A stretch of DNA of 46,270 nucleotides. Source: Bacteroidales bacterium. Its GTDB lineage: Bacteria; Bacteroidota; Bacteroidia; Bacteroidales; UBA932. Below the pieces are notes generated by a model. The model was not told the DNA's origin. It did no database searches and saw only the letters and a program-made list of their open reading frames with translations. Position numbers and translations under genes: made by a program. How positions within the stretch are numbered: the stretch's first letter is position 1; each line of letters starts with the position of its first letter. Positions 7,148-16,157 of the stretch are shown here, piece after piece. Location of the stretch: the NCBI GenBank assembly GCA_017550025.1, contig JAFYLU010000013.1:1-46270 (forward strand). Direction: 5' to 3'.

Positions 7148-9436
7148 TTAGTAGCTGAGTTTAACGCCTAGGTAAAAGCAACGGGGTGTAGACGGGCCAT
7201 ATATGTATCCCGAGTCACGGTCAGCTCCCTGATCAAAATCATTCTGGTAAGCATTAAACATATTCTGTACACCGGCATTCAGTTGAAGCTTGACATGGCC
7301 GTAAATATTGAAATCATAGGCAGCCTTGATATTCAAATCCATAAAGCCTGGAGTTCGCTCCGTGCGGTTTGCATCAATATAACCGGCATGATGCTCGACA
7401 AGCATGCTTCCTGTATATGTACCGCTCAACGACAGCATAAGCTGCTTGATAGGGTTATACGAACTTACGAAATATCCATAAATCCCCGGGGTGCGGAACA
7501 TCTCTCTGGTCGCTTCAACATCCTCGGCCCATGCATGAGCCTCCTTATATAGGGATCTCTGCAGTGTGAGGCCTGCCTGAAGCTGCCATATGTTCTTATA
7601 TGCAATCTTTCCTTCCAGATTGCAGCCGAATACACGTGCACCGGACTCGTTACGCCTCTCCTTGATCAGGACACCGTTCTCGACTCCGATTTCGGTGAGT
7701 GCGAAGACATCAGACAAATCCGTGTAGAAGCCTTCTGCAAGTATATTTCCCTGCCACTCTCCCCAACTCTCATAGATATCTGCCGAGAGGCTCAGACTCT
7801 GTGACTTTTCCACACGAAGATCATCAGCAAGACGGATCATGGAGACGATTCCACCGACATTGTCTATATGCAGGTCTTCGTCAAATGCCTGTGGTGCACG
7901 GAAGCCATATGAATAGCTTGCACGAAGATTCACATTCCTGACCGGATTGTAACGCAGATTTGCACGAGGGCTGAAGATGGCTCCTTCTATCAGGTTATGC
8001 TTGTCCAGGCGGCCTCCGACAAGGAAACTCCATGTCTCATTTCTCCACTCATTCTGGAAATAAGCGCTGACGATGTGGATTACCTGTTCCGTAACCCTGT
8101 CATATCCCCACATATTGTCGTTCATACGGTCTGCATTATACTCCAGTCCTGCAGTAAGGTTGGCAGGCATGAAGAGGCAGTTGTCCATCTTATATACATA
8201 CTGCGATCCGATTACCCATGTAAGGTCACTGGTCTGACCATATGCATCAGGGTCCTTTCCAGCACCATAGTAGCTGTCACGATTTATATGCTGTACAGAA
8301 ACAAAAGCATTTACCATGTGCTTCTCGTTCGGTGCATACCAGTCATACTTCAAGCTTCCGGTGTTGATGCTGTGATCAACCTGCTCGGCAATCATCGCCT
8401 CATGAGGAGGTAGCTGAAGGTTGTCACCGCCACGGCGGAACTCCTGAAGATGATGATATTCAGCAGTCACCTTGCTGTAGATTCCGGTCTTGAGGTATCC
8501 TCTCATGCCAAGGGTCTGGCTGTTCATTCCGGTAAGTTCCGTGAAGCCATCCCCGTCGTGATCATATCCGTCCTTCTGTCTGTTCTGACCGAATACTGCA
8601 ATACCCATCTTGTTGTCATCGGTAACAAGGGATGCGTTCAGCGAAGTGTTATGGTCGAAGGCTGCACGGCCGTTGATATTGCTGGTGGTATGTGCTATCG
8701 ATGCCGAGTTGCGTACCGGTTCCCTGGTAATGATGTTGATGGTTCCGGCAACAGCTGATGATCCGAAAAGAGCAGAACCGCCACCACGCATGATCTCCAC
8801 GCGGTCCACCATATTCGCAGGAAGCTGCTCTATGCCATAAACTCCGGCCAATGAACTGAATATAGGACGCGAATCGATGAGAATCTGGGTATATGTTCCG
8901 TCTAGTCCGTTGATACGCACCTGCTGATAACTGCAGTTCTGACAATTGTTCTCGACGCGCACACCTGGCTGGAACATCAGTCCCTGCGACAGCGAAGTCG
9001 CATTCACCTTGTCATAGGTGTCCATATTCACGACATTCACCAGTGTCGGCGCCATCATTCTTGTGGTCTCGCTTCTGTTTGCCGACACCACCACTCCGTC
9101 AAGCAGTACATTATCCTCTTCGATTTCGAAATTGATCTCGAGAATATCCCCCGGCATCAGGATGACCTCTTTCGAGACAGTCTTATAGCCCATTCCGGAA
9201 ACCTGCACCACAAAAGAGCCTGACGGCAGGTGCTCCAGATGATAGTGACCGGAATCTCCGGTACTGGTAGCTATGGTTGTTCCCCGGAGTGAGACCAGTA
9301 CGAATGGCACATGGTCGCCACTCCCCTTCATCAGCACATGTCCATGTATTATGGTTTCGGGATATCTTTCTTCCGCACAGAGATCCTGGGAGAGCATCGC
9401 AAGGACAGCACCCAGGAAAAATATACATTTCTTCAT
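7148..9436 (-). CDS. TonB-dependent outer-membrane receptor with N-terminal carboxypeptidase-regulatory-like domain
   Basis: The protein has 762 residues. A signal peptide (1-21), a regulatory-like beta-sandwich (about 27-108: IHGHVLMKGSGDHVPFVLVSL), a TonB-box-like stretch near LLDGVVVSANR (111-121), the plug domain and a 22-strand-type barrel ending in YLGVKLSY with a terminal aromatic are visible. The plug contains NCQNC (C165, C168) followed by VRINGLDGTYTQILIDSRP, a subtype common in Bacteroidota. The start at 9436 is preferred to 9496 because it opens directly with the signal peptide. The gene lies 94 bases downstream of a secreted His-rich gene in the same direction. Substrate is inferred to be a metal or metal complex, not shown. 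Confidence 0.88.
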   Translation of the reverse strand: MKKCIFFLGAVLAMLSQDLCAEERYPETIIHGHVLMKGSGDHVPFVLVSLRGTTIATSTGDSGHYHLEHLPSGSFVVQVSGMGYKTVSKEVILMPGDILEINFEIEEDNVLLDGVVVSANRSETTRMMAPTLVNVVNMDTYDKVNATSLSQGLMFQPGVRVENNCQNCSYQQVRINGLDGTYTQILIDSRPIFSSLAGVYGIEQLPANMVDRVEIMRGGGSALFGSSAVAGTINIITREPVRNSASIAHTTSNINGRAAFDHNTSLNASLVTDDNKMGIAVFGQNRQKDGYDHDGDGFTELTGMNSQTLGMRGYLKTGIYSKVTAEYHHLQEFRRGGDNLQLPPHEAMIAEQVDHSINTGSLKYDWYAPNEKHMVNAFVSVQHINRDSYYGAGKDPDAYGQTSDLTWVIGSQYVYKMDNCLFMPANLTAGLEYNADRMNDNMWGYDRVTEQVIHIVSAYFQNEWRNETWSFLVGGRLDKHNLIEGAIFSPRANLRYNPVRNVNLRASYSYGFRAPQAFDEDLHIDNVGGIVSMIRLADDLRVEKSQSLSLSADIYESWGEWQGNILAEGFYTDLSDVFALTEIGVENGVLIKERRNESGARVFGCNLEGKIAYKNIWQLQAGLTLQRSLYKEAHAWAEDVEATREMFRTPGIYGYFVSSYNPIKQLMLSLSGTYTGSMLVEHHAGYIDANRTERTPGFMDLNIKAAYDFNIYGHVKLQLNAGVQNMFNAYQNDFDQGADRDSGYIYGPSTPRCFYLGVKLSY

Positions 9437-9530
9437 TATTATTTGCTTGATTTTCAACAATATAAGACACACCAACGCTCCCGATGAATGAAGCATCAGC
9501 TATGCGAGGCAATTCTTCCTCAAGTATATA

Positions 9531-9860
9531 TTATGAAAAACAAGGAGGAGCCCGGAGAGAAAGGACTTCGACAGAAGATATCAGGACAGATGGCGACGCA
9601 AGCTCATAATGAAGGGCATTCAGCAAGATTTCCGCAGCAGACGGCAGAACAACTCCATCTACAGCCAGGTCGCGACAGAAATTGCAGATGAGTTCTATAC
9701 CGATCGTCTCTTCTGCACTGTGCTCATGGTCTTCAGCCGAAACAGGATGAGAGTGGACAACCTTTACACCATCAACGATATGCGTATGAGGCGTCAGGCC
9801 GATACATCCTATGTACCAGATAAAGACAAGCGGCAGAAGCGCCGGCTTAAGATATCCCAT
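9531..9860 (-). CDS. Small secreted histidine-rich protein, putative metal binder
   Basis: This 109-residue protein has a hydrophobic N-terminus (PALLPLVFIWYIGCIGL) that looks like a signal or anchor. His clusters follow (PHTHIVDG, VVHSHP, DHEHSAEE), then a CxxC pair (C59, C62) and a C-terminus ending RAPPCFS. Position and composition suggest a periplasmic or surface metal-binding accessory for the TonB receptor just downstream. I chose the ATG at 9860 with GAGGAA just ahead of it; the in-frame ATG at 9872 is possible, but a TTG at 9884 lies inside the minus-seven box and is unlikely. No family is claimed. Confidence 0.65.
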   Translation of the reverse strand: MGYLKPALLPLVFIWYIGCIGLTPHTHIVDGVKVVHSHPVSAEDHEHSAEETIGIELICNFCRDLAVDGVVLPSAAEILLNALHYELASPSVLISSVEVLSLRAPPCFS

Positions 9861-9881
9861 CAAATTCCTCATAAGCGGGCG

Positions 9882-9912
9882 CAAAGATAATCCTAATCAT
9901 ATAAACTGCCAA
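9882..9912 (-). promoter_or_regulatory. Promoter of the His-rich/TonB-receptor unit
   Basis: On the minus strand TTG (9910-9912), a 20-base spacer and TATCTTTG (9882-9889) fit the Bacteroidota consensus. The box is about 21 bases before the preferred ATG at 9860. The left arm of a RAYT-associated repeat begins 10 bases further upstream. Confidence 0.65.
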
Positions 9913-9921
9913 CCCCTGTTC

Positions 9922-10017
9922 TTGACAAAAGTGCATAATGCGGACTTGTTCATGCCCACATGGGCAAGATTCACATCCGGAGCATCTGTTTTTTCTGTTT
10001 TTTAATCTTTTTGTCAA
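9922..10017. repeat. Inverted repeat upstream of the RAYT gene
   Basis: TTGACAAAA at 9922-9930 is matched by TTTTGTCAA at 10009-10017. Inside lies a hairpin TGCCCA-CA-TGGGCA (9953-9966) and a broken palindrome GCAT-A-ATGC (9933-9941). The outer ends share TTGACA with the downstream palindrome, and TTCTTGACA itself recurs at 9919 and 11007, one on each side of the transposase gene. Confidence 0.5.
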
Positions 10018-10089
10018 ATCTTTATTGTTGTTTTTCTTTTTCTTAATGACATGCAGAAATATGAACCTTACTTTTGTGAAAAAAGTCTG

Positions 10090-10998
10090 ATGAATAATTA
10101 TCATGTATGCATCTCTGGAGATAATGAGATACTATTCCGTAGCGAGGAAGATTATATTCGTGCCTTCAACACATTAGCGATTGCTGTTGCAGAAACAGGC
10201 TCACACCTGAATGCTGACTCCATAATGTCAACCCACATGCATATATGTGTAAGGACCGATAACATTCTATCCCTGATCAGGAGATTCTGGAAATCCTATA
10301 CAAGATATTTCAACAGCAGATACGGGAGAAAAGGGTCATTGGGATCACGGCCATATATTGTCGAGATTGCAGGATTCAACCATTGGCTGACCGCTATATG
10401 CTATGTCTTGAGAAATGCAGTCCATCATGGTGTCGCACCTACTCCATTTGCATACCGCCACAGCTCTGCCAATGCAATCTTCCGTAAGGAGACAGGTAAA
10501 TCGGACGTAACAGGGAATCTGCCTCTTAAATCATATTACAAGTATCTTCCCAAAGGCACAGCATGTCCATCAGGATATATAATGGATTCTTCAGGTCTGA
10601 TAAAGCGTGAAAGTGTTCTTGACCTTGCAGATATTGAACATATGTTCGGAACCCCTCGATCCTTTCTGTTCTACATGAACAGACTCTCCGGAGAAGAATG
10701 GAGACGTGAACAGGAAAAGGACAACAACAGTTCTGCTCCGGTATCATTAGACATGATTGAGCGCAATGCTTCATTTCAGAACCTTTCTGAAATGCTGAAT
10801 CACGAATACGGAAGATCCAATTATAAAGTTCTGACTGATATCGAACTCTGTTCATTAGTCGATAAGGAGATTCTCCCTTTACGAGGAAAAAGAAGCATTT
10901 ACGAATTGTCCGTGCATGAAAAGCTGGAACTTCTCAAACAGATATGCACAAAGACACATATTCCGGAATCAAGAGTATGCAGATGTCTGGCAATGTAG
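10090..10998 (+). CDS. RAYT-type (REP-associated tyrosine) Y1 transposase
   Basis: This 302-residue member of the HUH single-strand transposase group has His-Met-His in STHMHICV (H49, H51), the metal-binding HUH pair. A catalytic Tyr candidate is Y105 in AICYVLRNAVHHG, which matches the YxxxNPV-like helix of RAYTs. The start YHVCISGDNEILFRSEEDY fits the family N-terminus. The C-terminal part (about 250-302) is helical and may bind DNA. The start at 10090 is preferred; an ATG at 10051 in the same frame would place a TACTTTTG box inside the gene. RAYTs usually act on nearby REP palindromes rather than mobilise themselves, and inverted repeats occur on both sides here. Confidence 0.8.
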   Translation: MNNYHVCISGDNEILFRSEEDYIRAFNTLAIAVAETGSHLNADSIMSTHMHICVRTDNILSLIRRFWKSYTRYFNSRYGRKGSLGSRPYIVEIAGFNHWLTAICYVLRNAVHHGVAPTPFAYRHSSANAIFRKETGKSDVTGNLPLKSYYKYLPKGTACPSGYIMDSSGLIKRESVLDLADIEHMFGTPRSFLFYMNRLSGEEWRREQEKDNNSSAPVSLDMIERNASFQNLSEMLNHEYGRSNYKVLTDIELCSLVDKEILPLRGKRSIYELSVHEKLELLKQICTKTHIPESRVCRCLAM

Positions 10999-11007
10999 AA
11001 TAATATT

Positions 11008-11047
11008 TCTTGACAGGGAAAAATTCCTCTGTTTTTCCCTGTCAAGA
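11008..11047. repeat. 16-bp perfect inverted repeat after the RAYT gene
   Basis: TCTTGACAGGGAAAAA (11008-11023) pairs perfectly with TTTTTCCCTGTCAAGA (11032-11047) around the 8-base loop TTCCTCTG, starting 9 bases after the stop codon. No T-run follows, so it is more likely a REP-like target or transposon end than a simple terminator. It is the longest perfect inverted repeat I found in the window. Confidence 0.75.
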
Positions 11048-11527
11048 GCTCAAAACCGACATTATCCATTGATTTTGGCATGTGAGCTCAAAAAATCTGC
11101 CTGTTTTTTCCTTTTAAAAGTCGTCAGCATCCCCGATGTCACCATTTTTCCCCAGCCACCTTCTGTTTCTGGTATCAGACGTGTACCCGAAACCATTTTT
11201 ACAAGGGAAAAGCATCGGCTACAGCTTTATCAGAAGTCATCTTCCTAAAAGAAACAGATATCCCGGACCTAGGAATAGCAGTCCATTCGCAGGTACACAA
11301 TTTCCAGTCACCGGATTACAGTGAATTAATTTAGCAGATGTCTGGTACTCGTTCAACGGTTTATACGATTTCCGGAAGGAGGGATTCCCATGGAGGCGAG
11401 GTTAAGATTTCTTCAAATTTCATTGGCTGAGAACGCCATGCTCTTCCCGAGTTCTGAGTCAGATGGACATTCGGATGAAATCACTTAAGTTAAACATTCT
11501 TTTAACAATTATTTAACCTGTTTCCGA
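11048..11527. other. Non-coding stretch between RAYT and the Na/Pi cotransporter
   Basis: About 480 bases in which I see no credible gene on either strand. GAGCTC occurs at both ends of a 44-base segment (11046-11089). The rest shows no protein-like frame and no tRNA. It may be decayed sequence left by the insertion of the RAYT region. Confidence 0.5.
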
Positions 11528-11558
11528 TTGCAATTGTTTGGCAAAGGTCGTACTTTTG
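11528..11558 (+). promoter_or_regulatory. Promoter of the Na/Pi cotransporter gene
   Basis: TTG (11528-11530), a 20-base spacer and TACTTTTG (11551-11558) match the Bacteroidota consensus; the ATG follows 21 bases later at 11580. Confidence 0.7.
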
Positions 11559-11579
11559 TGCGAATTTTAAACTGAAATT

Positions 11580-13316
11580 ATGGGAATATTACAATTTTTC
11601 ACACTTTTCGGAGCCATGGGAATGTTCCTTTATGGAATGAACATGATGAGTTCCGGACTTCAGAAAGCTGCAGGTGACAGACTCCGCAGCTTCCTCTCCG
11701 CCATGACATCAAATCCGTTAAAGCGTGTAATGACAGGTGTCGGCATCACAGCACTCATCCAGTCATCGTCGGCAACTACCGTAATGGTGGTGAGCTTCGT
11801 GAACGCAGGTCTCCTGACCCTCGTACAGGCAATCGGAGTGATCATGGGAGCCAACATCGGTACCACAATCACAGCATGGATGGTCTCCCTCCTCGGATTC
11901 AAGGCTGACATCTCGATCCTCGCTGTTCCTCTCATGCTTCTCGGATTCCTGTTCTCAAACTCGAAGAAGAACCAGCATAAGAATATCGGCGAACTCATAG
12001 TAGGATTCTCACTTCTTTTCCTCGGTCTTTCATTCATGAAGGAATCGGTTCCTGATCTAAAGCAGACTCCTGAAGTGCTCGAATTCGTAAGACAGTGGGC
12101 AGGACACGGATTCTGGTCCGTCCTCATATTCCTCGGTGTAGGAACAATCCTTACCCTGATCCTCCAGTCATCATCAGCTACAATGGCCATCACCCTGATC
12201 ATGCTCAGCATGGGATGGATACCGTTCCCTATGGCATGTGCGATGGTGCTCGGAGAAAACATCGGTACGACAATCACGGCCAACATCGCAGCTTCAGTCG
12301 GTAATCCGTCAGCAAAACGCGCTGCCTTGTCACACACCATCTTCAATGTATTCGGAGTAATCTGGGCACTCATACTATTCCGTCCGTTCCTCGGTCTCGT
12401 GGGCAAGATCATTACCCTTTTCGGCCTGCCAGATCCTGCAGCAGAAGGATTTGCAGTAGCCAATCCAGACGGTGCTGACGGCACAGCAGCCCTCTACGGC
12501 CTTTCAATGCTCCATACATTGTTCAACACTATCAACACACTCATCCTCGTATGGTTCACAGGCACAATCGCCAAGGTAGTGACAAAGCTTGTCAAGGAGC
12601 CGGAAAACAAGGAGGAGAAGGCATTCAGGCTGAAGTATATCGAGGCCGGCCCTCTCGCTACACCTGAACTTGCAACAGAACAGGCAGCCAAGGAAATCAT
12701 ACATTTCGCAAACATTTCAAGGAACGGACTCGGATATGCACGCGCTGCTATCAATGAAACCGACCCGGACAAGTTCGAGGAACTCCGCAAGAAGCTCGTC
12801 AAATATGAGGAGATTTCAGACAGGATCGAATATGAGATCGCGACATTCCTCAATGCCCTTTCCGAAGGCGAAATCAGCGAACACACATCATACATGGTGA
12901 AGGCGATGTACAAGATCATCGGAGAACTCGAGTCTCTCGGAGATTCAGGAGAAAGCATCAGCAGAATCCTCTCACGCAGGAACATCCACAACAAGACCTT
13001 CGATCAGGAGACTGTAAAGAAGCTCAATGCAATGGTGGATCTTGTAGAGCATGCATATGATGTCATGATTGAAAATCTCAACATGGCGGAGAAAGGCACA
13101 CTCGGAGAGATTGCCAACGCATATGCTGCAGAAGAGCGCATAAACCAGCTTCGCGACAACCTCCGCGACGAAGAGATCAACAATCTCGAGAACAACCGCA
13201 AAAACTATCAGACCAGCGTATATTTCATGGATATAGTCTCTGAACTTGAGCACATGGGAGACTTCATGATCAATATCTCGCAGACATTATACAAATACAA
13301 GGTTAAAGTTTCTTAA
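11580..13316 (+). CDS. Na/Pi cotransporter family protein with C-terminal PhoU-like domain
   Basis: This inner-membrane protein of 578 residues has the duplicated Na/Pi motif: QSSSATT at 61-67 and QSSSAT at 196-201, each followed by a GANIGTT/GENIGTT element. About eight or nine membrane segments fill residues 1-330. Residues from about 345 to 578 form a long helical cytosolic region like PhoU, with EELRKKLVKYEE and HMGDFMINIS. It is expected to import phosphate with sodium, or export it, under control of the helical domain. A consensus promoter precedes it and rlmD follows after 11 bases. Confidence 0.9.
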   Translation: MGILQFFTLFGAMGMFLYGMNMMSSGLQKAAGDRLRSFLSAMTSNPLKRVMTGVGITALIQSSSATTVMVVSFVNAGLLTLVQAIGVIMGANIGTTITAWMVSLLGFKADISILAVPLMLLGFLFSNSKKNQHKNIGELIVGFSLLFLGLSFMKESVPDLKQTPEVLEFVRQWAGHGFWSVLIFLGVGTILTLILQSSSATMAITLIMLSMGWIPFPMACAMVLGENIGTTITANIAASVGNPSAKRAALSHTIFNVFGVIWALILFRPFLGLVGKIITLFGLPDPAAEGFAVANPDGADGTAALYGLSMLHTLFNTINTLILVWFTGTIAKVVTKLVKEPENKEEKAFRLKYIEAGPLATPELATEQAAKEIIHFANISRNGLGYARAAINETDPDKFEELRKKLVKYEEISDRIEYEIATFLNALSEGEISEHTSYMVKAMYKIIGELESLGDSGESISRILSRRNIHNKTFDQETVKKLNAMVDLVEHAYDVMIENLNMAEKGTLGEIANAYAAEERINQLRDNLRDEEINNLENNRKNYQTSVYFMDIVSELEHMGDFMINISQTLYKYKVKVS

Positions 13317-13327
13317 TTCAATATATC

Positions 13328-14734
13328 ATGGCAAGAAAGAAGCAGGATATAATTCTGGAAAATGTGGTGATCGAAGCTGTTGCCGCAGAAGGAAAGGCAT
13401 TGGCAAGGATAGACGGAACAGTACTGTTCGTGCAGTTCGCTGTACCTGGCGACATCGTGGACGTAAAGGTTACCAAGAAGAAGAAGAATTATATGGAAGG
13501 ATTCATCCTCCGTATGGTAAAGCCGTCAGAGCATCGTCTCGAGCCTTTCTGCAAGCATTTCGGTATATGCGGAGGCTGCAAATGGCAGCCACTCCCCTAT
13601 GAAATGCAGCTCCAGGCAAAGCAGCAGCAGGTATATGACCAGCTTGTGCGCATCGGTCATCTGGATGTTCCGGAGATTACTCCGATCGTACCGTCAGACG
13701 AGACTACTTATTACCGCAACAAACTGGAATTCACCTTCTCACAGAGGAGATGGATCTTCGATAACGAGAATGCGGAATCTCTGTCGGAGCAGGAGAAGTA
13801 TGGACTCGGATTCCATGTGGGCCGCTTTTTTGACAAGGTACTCGACATCGATCACTGCTACCTGCAGCCGGAGCCTTCAAACGAGATAAGACTGTTCATC
13901 AGACAGTATGCCCTTGACAAGGGACTTACATTCTTCAACATCAGAGATCATGTCGGTTTCCTCCGCAACATGTTCATACGTACCACAGAGGCAGGAAATG
14001 TAATGCTCATCATCTGCTTCTACCATGAGGATGCAGAAGCCCGTACAGCCCTTCTTGATGCCGTGGCAGAGAAGTTCCCTCAGATCACTTCTCTCTATTA
14101 TGTGATCAACGGTAAGGCCAATGACTCGATTTCCGATCAGGAATGCATACTCTACAAGGGCGAAGACGCCATCTACGAGTATATGGAAGGCCTCAAGTTC
14201 AAGATCGGTCCTAAATCCTTCTACCAGACCAACACCAAGCAGGCATACAAGCTTTACAGCGTAGCACGCGAATATGCGGCTCTGACTGGATCAGAGGTAG
14301 TTTACGACCTTTATACCGGTACAGGAACAATCGCACAGTTCGTGTCACGCCAGGCTTCCAAGGTCATCGGTATCGAATATGTGCCGGAGGCGATAGCTGA
14401 TGCAAAGATAAATGCGGAAAACAACGGCATCACCAACTGCGACTTCTTCGCAGGAGACATGAAGGACATCCTCACAGATGCATTTGTTGAAGAGCACGGA
14501 AGACCCGATGTGATCATCCTTGACCCGCCAAGAGCAGGAATCCACCCGGATGTGGCCCAGGTTATCCTCAATGCGGCACCGGACAGAATGGTCTATGTAA
14601 GCTGCAACCCGGCTTCACAGGCCCGTGACCTTGAGATACTCTGCAAGGACTATGTAATTACAGCCGTGCGTCCAGTAGACATGTTCCCTCACACTCATCA
14701 TGTGGAGAATGTAGTTGCGCTTAAACGCCGATAG
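13328..14734 (+). CDS. rlmD: 23S rRNA (uracil-5-)-methyltransferase RlmD/RumA family
   Basis: The protein has 468 residues. An N-terminal TRAM RNA-binding domain (about 5-65) is followed by the 4Fe-4S cysteines C75, C81, C84 (in CKHFGICGGC) and C177 (DIDHC). The SAM site is around VYDLYTGTGTIAQF, then DPPRAGIHP, and the catalytic Cys C426 in YVSCNPASQARD. The enzyme methylates a uridine in RNA using SAM; RlmD and RlmCD-type members act on 23S rRNA, and I cannot tell which uridine. It follows the Na/Pi gene by 11 bases and ends one base from the convergent NfeD gene, leaving no room for a terminator. Confidence 0.85.
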   Translation: MARKKQDIILENVVIEAVAAEGKALARIDGTVLFVQFAVPGDIVDVKVTKKKKNYMEGFILRMVKPSEHRLEPFCKHFGICGGCKWQPLPYEMQLQAKQQQVYDQLVRIGHLDVPEITPIVPSDETTYYRNKLEFTFSQRRWIFDNENAESLSEQEKYGLGFHVGRFFDKVLDIDHCYLQPEPSNEIRLFIRQYALDKGLTFFNIRDHVGFLRNMFIRTTEAGNVMLIICFYHEDAEARTALLDAVAEKFPQITSLYYVINGKANDSISDQECILYKGEDAIYEYMEGLKFKIGPKSFYQTNTKQAYKLYSVAREYAALTGSEVVYDLYTGTGTIAQFVSRQASKVIGIEYVPEAIADAKINAENNGITNCDFFAGDMKDILTDAFVEEHGRPDVIILDPPRAGIHPDVAQVILNAAPDRMVYVSCNPASQARDLEILCKDYVITAVRPVDMFPHTHHVENVVALKRR

Positions 14735-14735
14735 A

Positions 14736-16061
14736 TCAGACAATTTCGCAATAGAGGCGGCCCTGCTCGGAATTGACGACAACAAGTCTCTGTCCTTTGG
14801 CAGCATAACCGCCGAATTTCAATACAGCTTCATATATGCGTCCGTCAGCGGTCATTACCTTGCCGCTCGGGCGCATATCTGTAAATACGACCACCTCCTG
14901 TCCCTCAAGCGACTCCAGGCCGGAAACCACACCTGTAAATCCTTCCTCGGCCTTCATCTCCTGCCGAAGGGCAATATGGTCGAACGATCTTGTGGTATAG
15001 AGTTTCCTCACCAGCCATACGGAACCGAATACGGCAACTACAGCTGAAAGCAGGACCTGCGCCACAGGCTGGAGGATCGGCTGTATATTGAATGTACCAT
15101 CCCAACGGAAAAGCTCTGCATTGTCTACCATGGCAAAAGCCAATGATACAACGACAGCTATGATTCCGGATATTCCGCATACTCCGAAGCCAGGGATGAC
15201 AAACATCTCAAGACATATCAATACAAGTCCGACAAAGAAAAGGATGATCTCCCAGTATGAGACAAGATGTCCGAGATATGCCGGAGCAAAATAAAGCAGT
15301 GCACCGACAACAGCCGTAAGTAGCGGAAGTCCGATGCCCGGAGTACGGATCTCAACAAAGATTCCTCCTATGATCATCATCATGAAGATAGACTGAAGAA
15401 GCGGATTCAGAAGAATCTGTATCAGCTTGTCAAGCCAAGTCATATCATCTTCCATATTCTTGATTATAAACTGCTTACCACGCGCTACCTGCTCCGCAAC
15501 TTCATATTCCGTCTCACATATTCCCTCACAATATCCGGCTGCTGTAGCCTCTGCCGGCGTCAGGCTCAGAACGTTGGCGGTATCTGTCATGGATTCAGCG
15601 ATTACGGGATCGCGACCGGTAGCTTGCGCCGTAGCCCTCATCATTCCCCTCATGAATGACTGATATTTGTCGGGCATTACATCTCCCGTCTGATTCACCA
15701 CTGTGGCAGCTCCGATGGAACTTCCCGTCTTCATATATATGGAATCGCATGCAATGCTTATCAAAGCTCCAGCAGAAGCCGCCTGCATGTTGACATACGC
15801 TATGACAGGTTTCTCATATCTCAATACCGCTGACCTTATGCTGTCAGCAGCATTCAGGGCTCCGCCATAAGTGTCAAGGTCGATTATCACATAATCCGCT
15901 TCAGCCTCTCTTGCCTTCTCAAGACCGAGAGTAACCAGTCTCTGGGATGACAGATCGATATCCTGATCCACCCTGATGCGATAAAAGACAGTAAGGGAAT
16001 CAGAGCAGAATGCAGATATGGATATCATCAGGGCAAAAACAAATGCAATAAACTTCTTCAT
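14736..16061 (-). CDS. NfeD-family membrane-bound serine protease (ClpP-class)
   Basis: This 441-residue protein has three parts. Signal peptide (1-19); a periplasmic ClpP-like protease domain (about 20-200) with DLDTYGGAL, candidate nucleophile S96 in QAASAGA and candidate Lys K132 in PDKYQSFMR; four or five membrane segments (about 215-350); and a C-terminal OB-fold NfeD domain (about 380-441). Such proteins pair with stomatin-like partners and act in membrane quality control; no stomatin gene is in the window. The start at 16061 is preferred because it opens directly on the signal peptide. It is divergent from the CaCA exchanger gene. Confidence 0.87.
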   Translation of the reverse strand: MKKFIAFVFALMISISAFCSDSLTVFYRIRVDQDIDLSSQRLVTLGLEKAREAEADYVIIDLDTYGGALNAADSIRSAVLRYEKPVIAYVNMQAASAGALISIACDSIYMKTGSSIGAATVVNQTGDVMPDKYQSFMRGMMRATAQATGRDPVIAESMTDTANVLSLTPAEATAAGYCEGICETEYEVAEQVARGKQFIIKNMEDDMTWLDKLIQILLNPLLQSIFMMMIIGGIFVEIRTPGIGLPLLTAVVGALLYFAPAYLGHLVSYWEIILFFVGLVLICLEMFVIPGFGVCGISGIIAVVVSLAFAMVDNAELFRWDGTFNIQPILQPVAQVLLSAVVAVFGSVWLVRKLYTTRSFDHIALRQEMKAEEGFTGVVSGLESLEGQEVVVFTDMRPSGKVMTADGRIYEAVLKFGGYAAKGQRLVVVNSEQGRLYCEIV

Positions 16062-16088
16062 GGTAGCTGAATTTATATGATGGGCATA

Positions 16089-16125
16089 CAAATATAATTA
16101 ATTTGAGATATTTTTAATAACTTTG
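16089..16125. promoter_or_regulatory. Divergent minus-seven boxes between nfeD and the CaCA gene
   Basis: TATATTTG on the minus strand (16089-16096) faces nfeD, and TAACTTTG on the plus strand (16118-16125) faces the exchanger gene, 33 bases before its ATG. Neither has a clear TTG at 19-21 bases. Confidence 0.45.
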
Positions 16126-16157
16126 TATGATTGTCCGGATTTAAAAACACAAAACAT

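Noticed and set aside
9882-9884. TTG start for the His-rich gene at 9884
   Set aside because: It lies inside the TATCTTTG promoter box, so it would not be in the transcript.
11008-11047. The 16-bp palindrome as a standard terminator
   Set aside because: No T-run follows either arm in either direction; kept as a repeat.
11660-12484. Long open frame antisense to the Na/Pi cotransporter gene
   Set aside because: It mirrors a confirmed gene, has no promoter and its protein looks like a codon artefact (Met, Arg and Pro rich).
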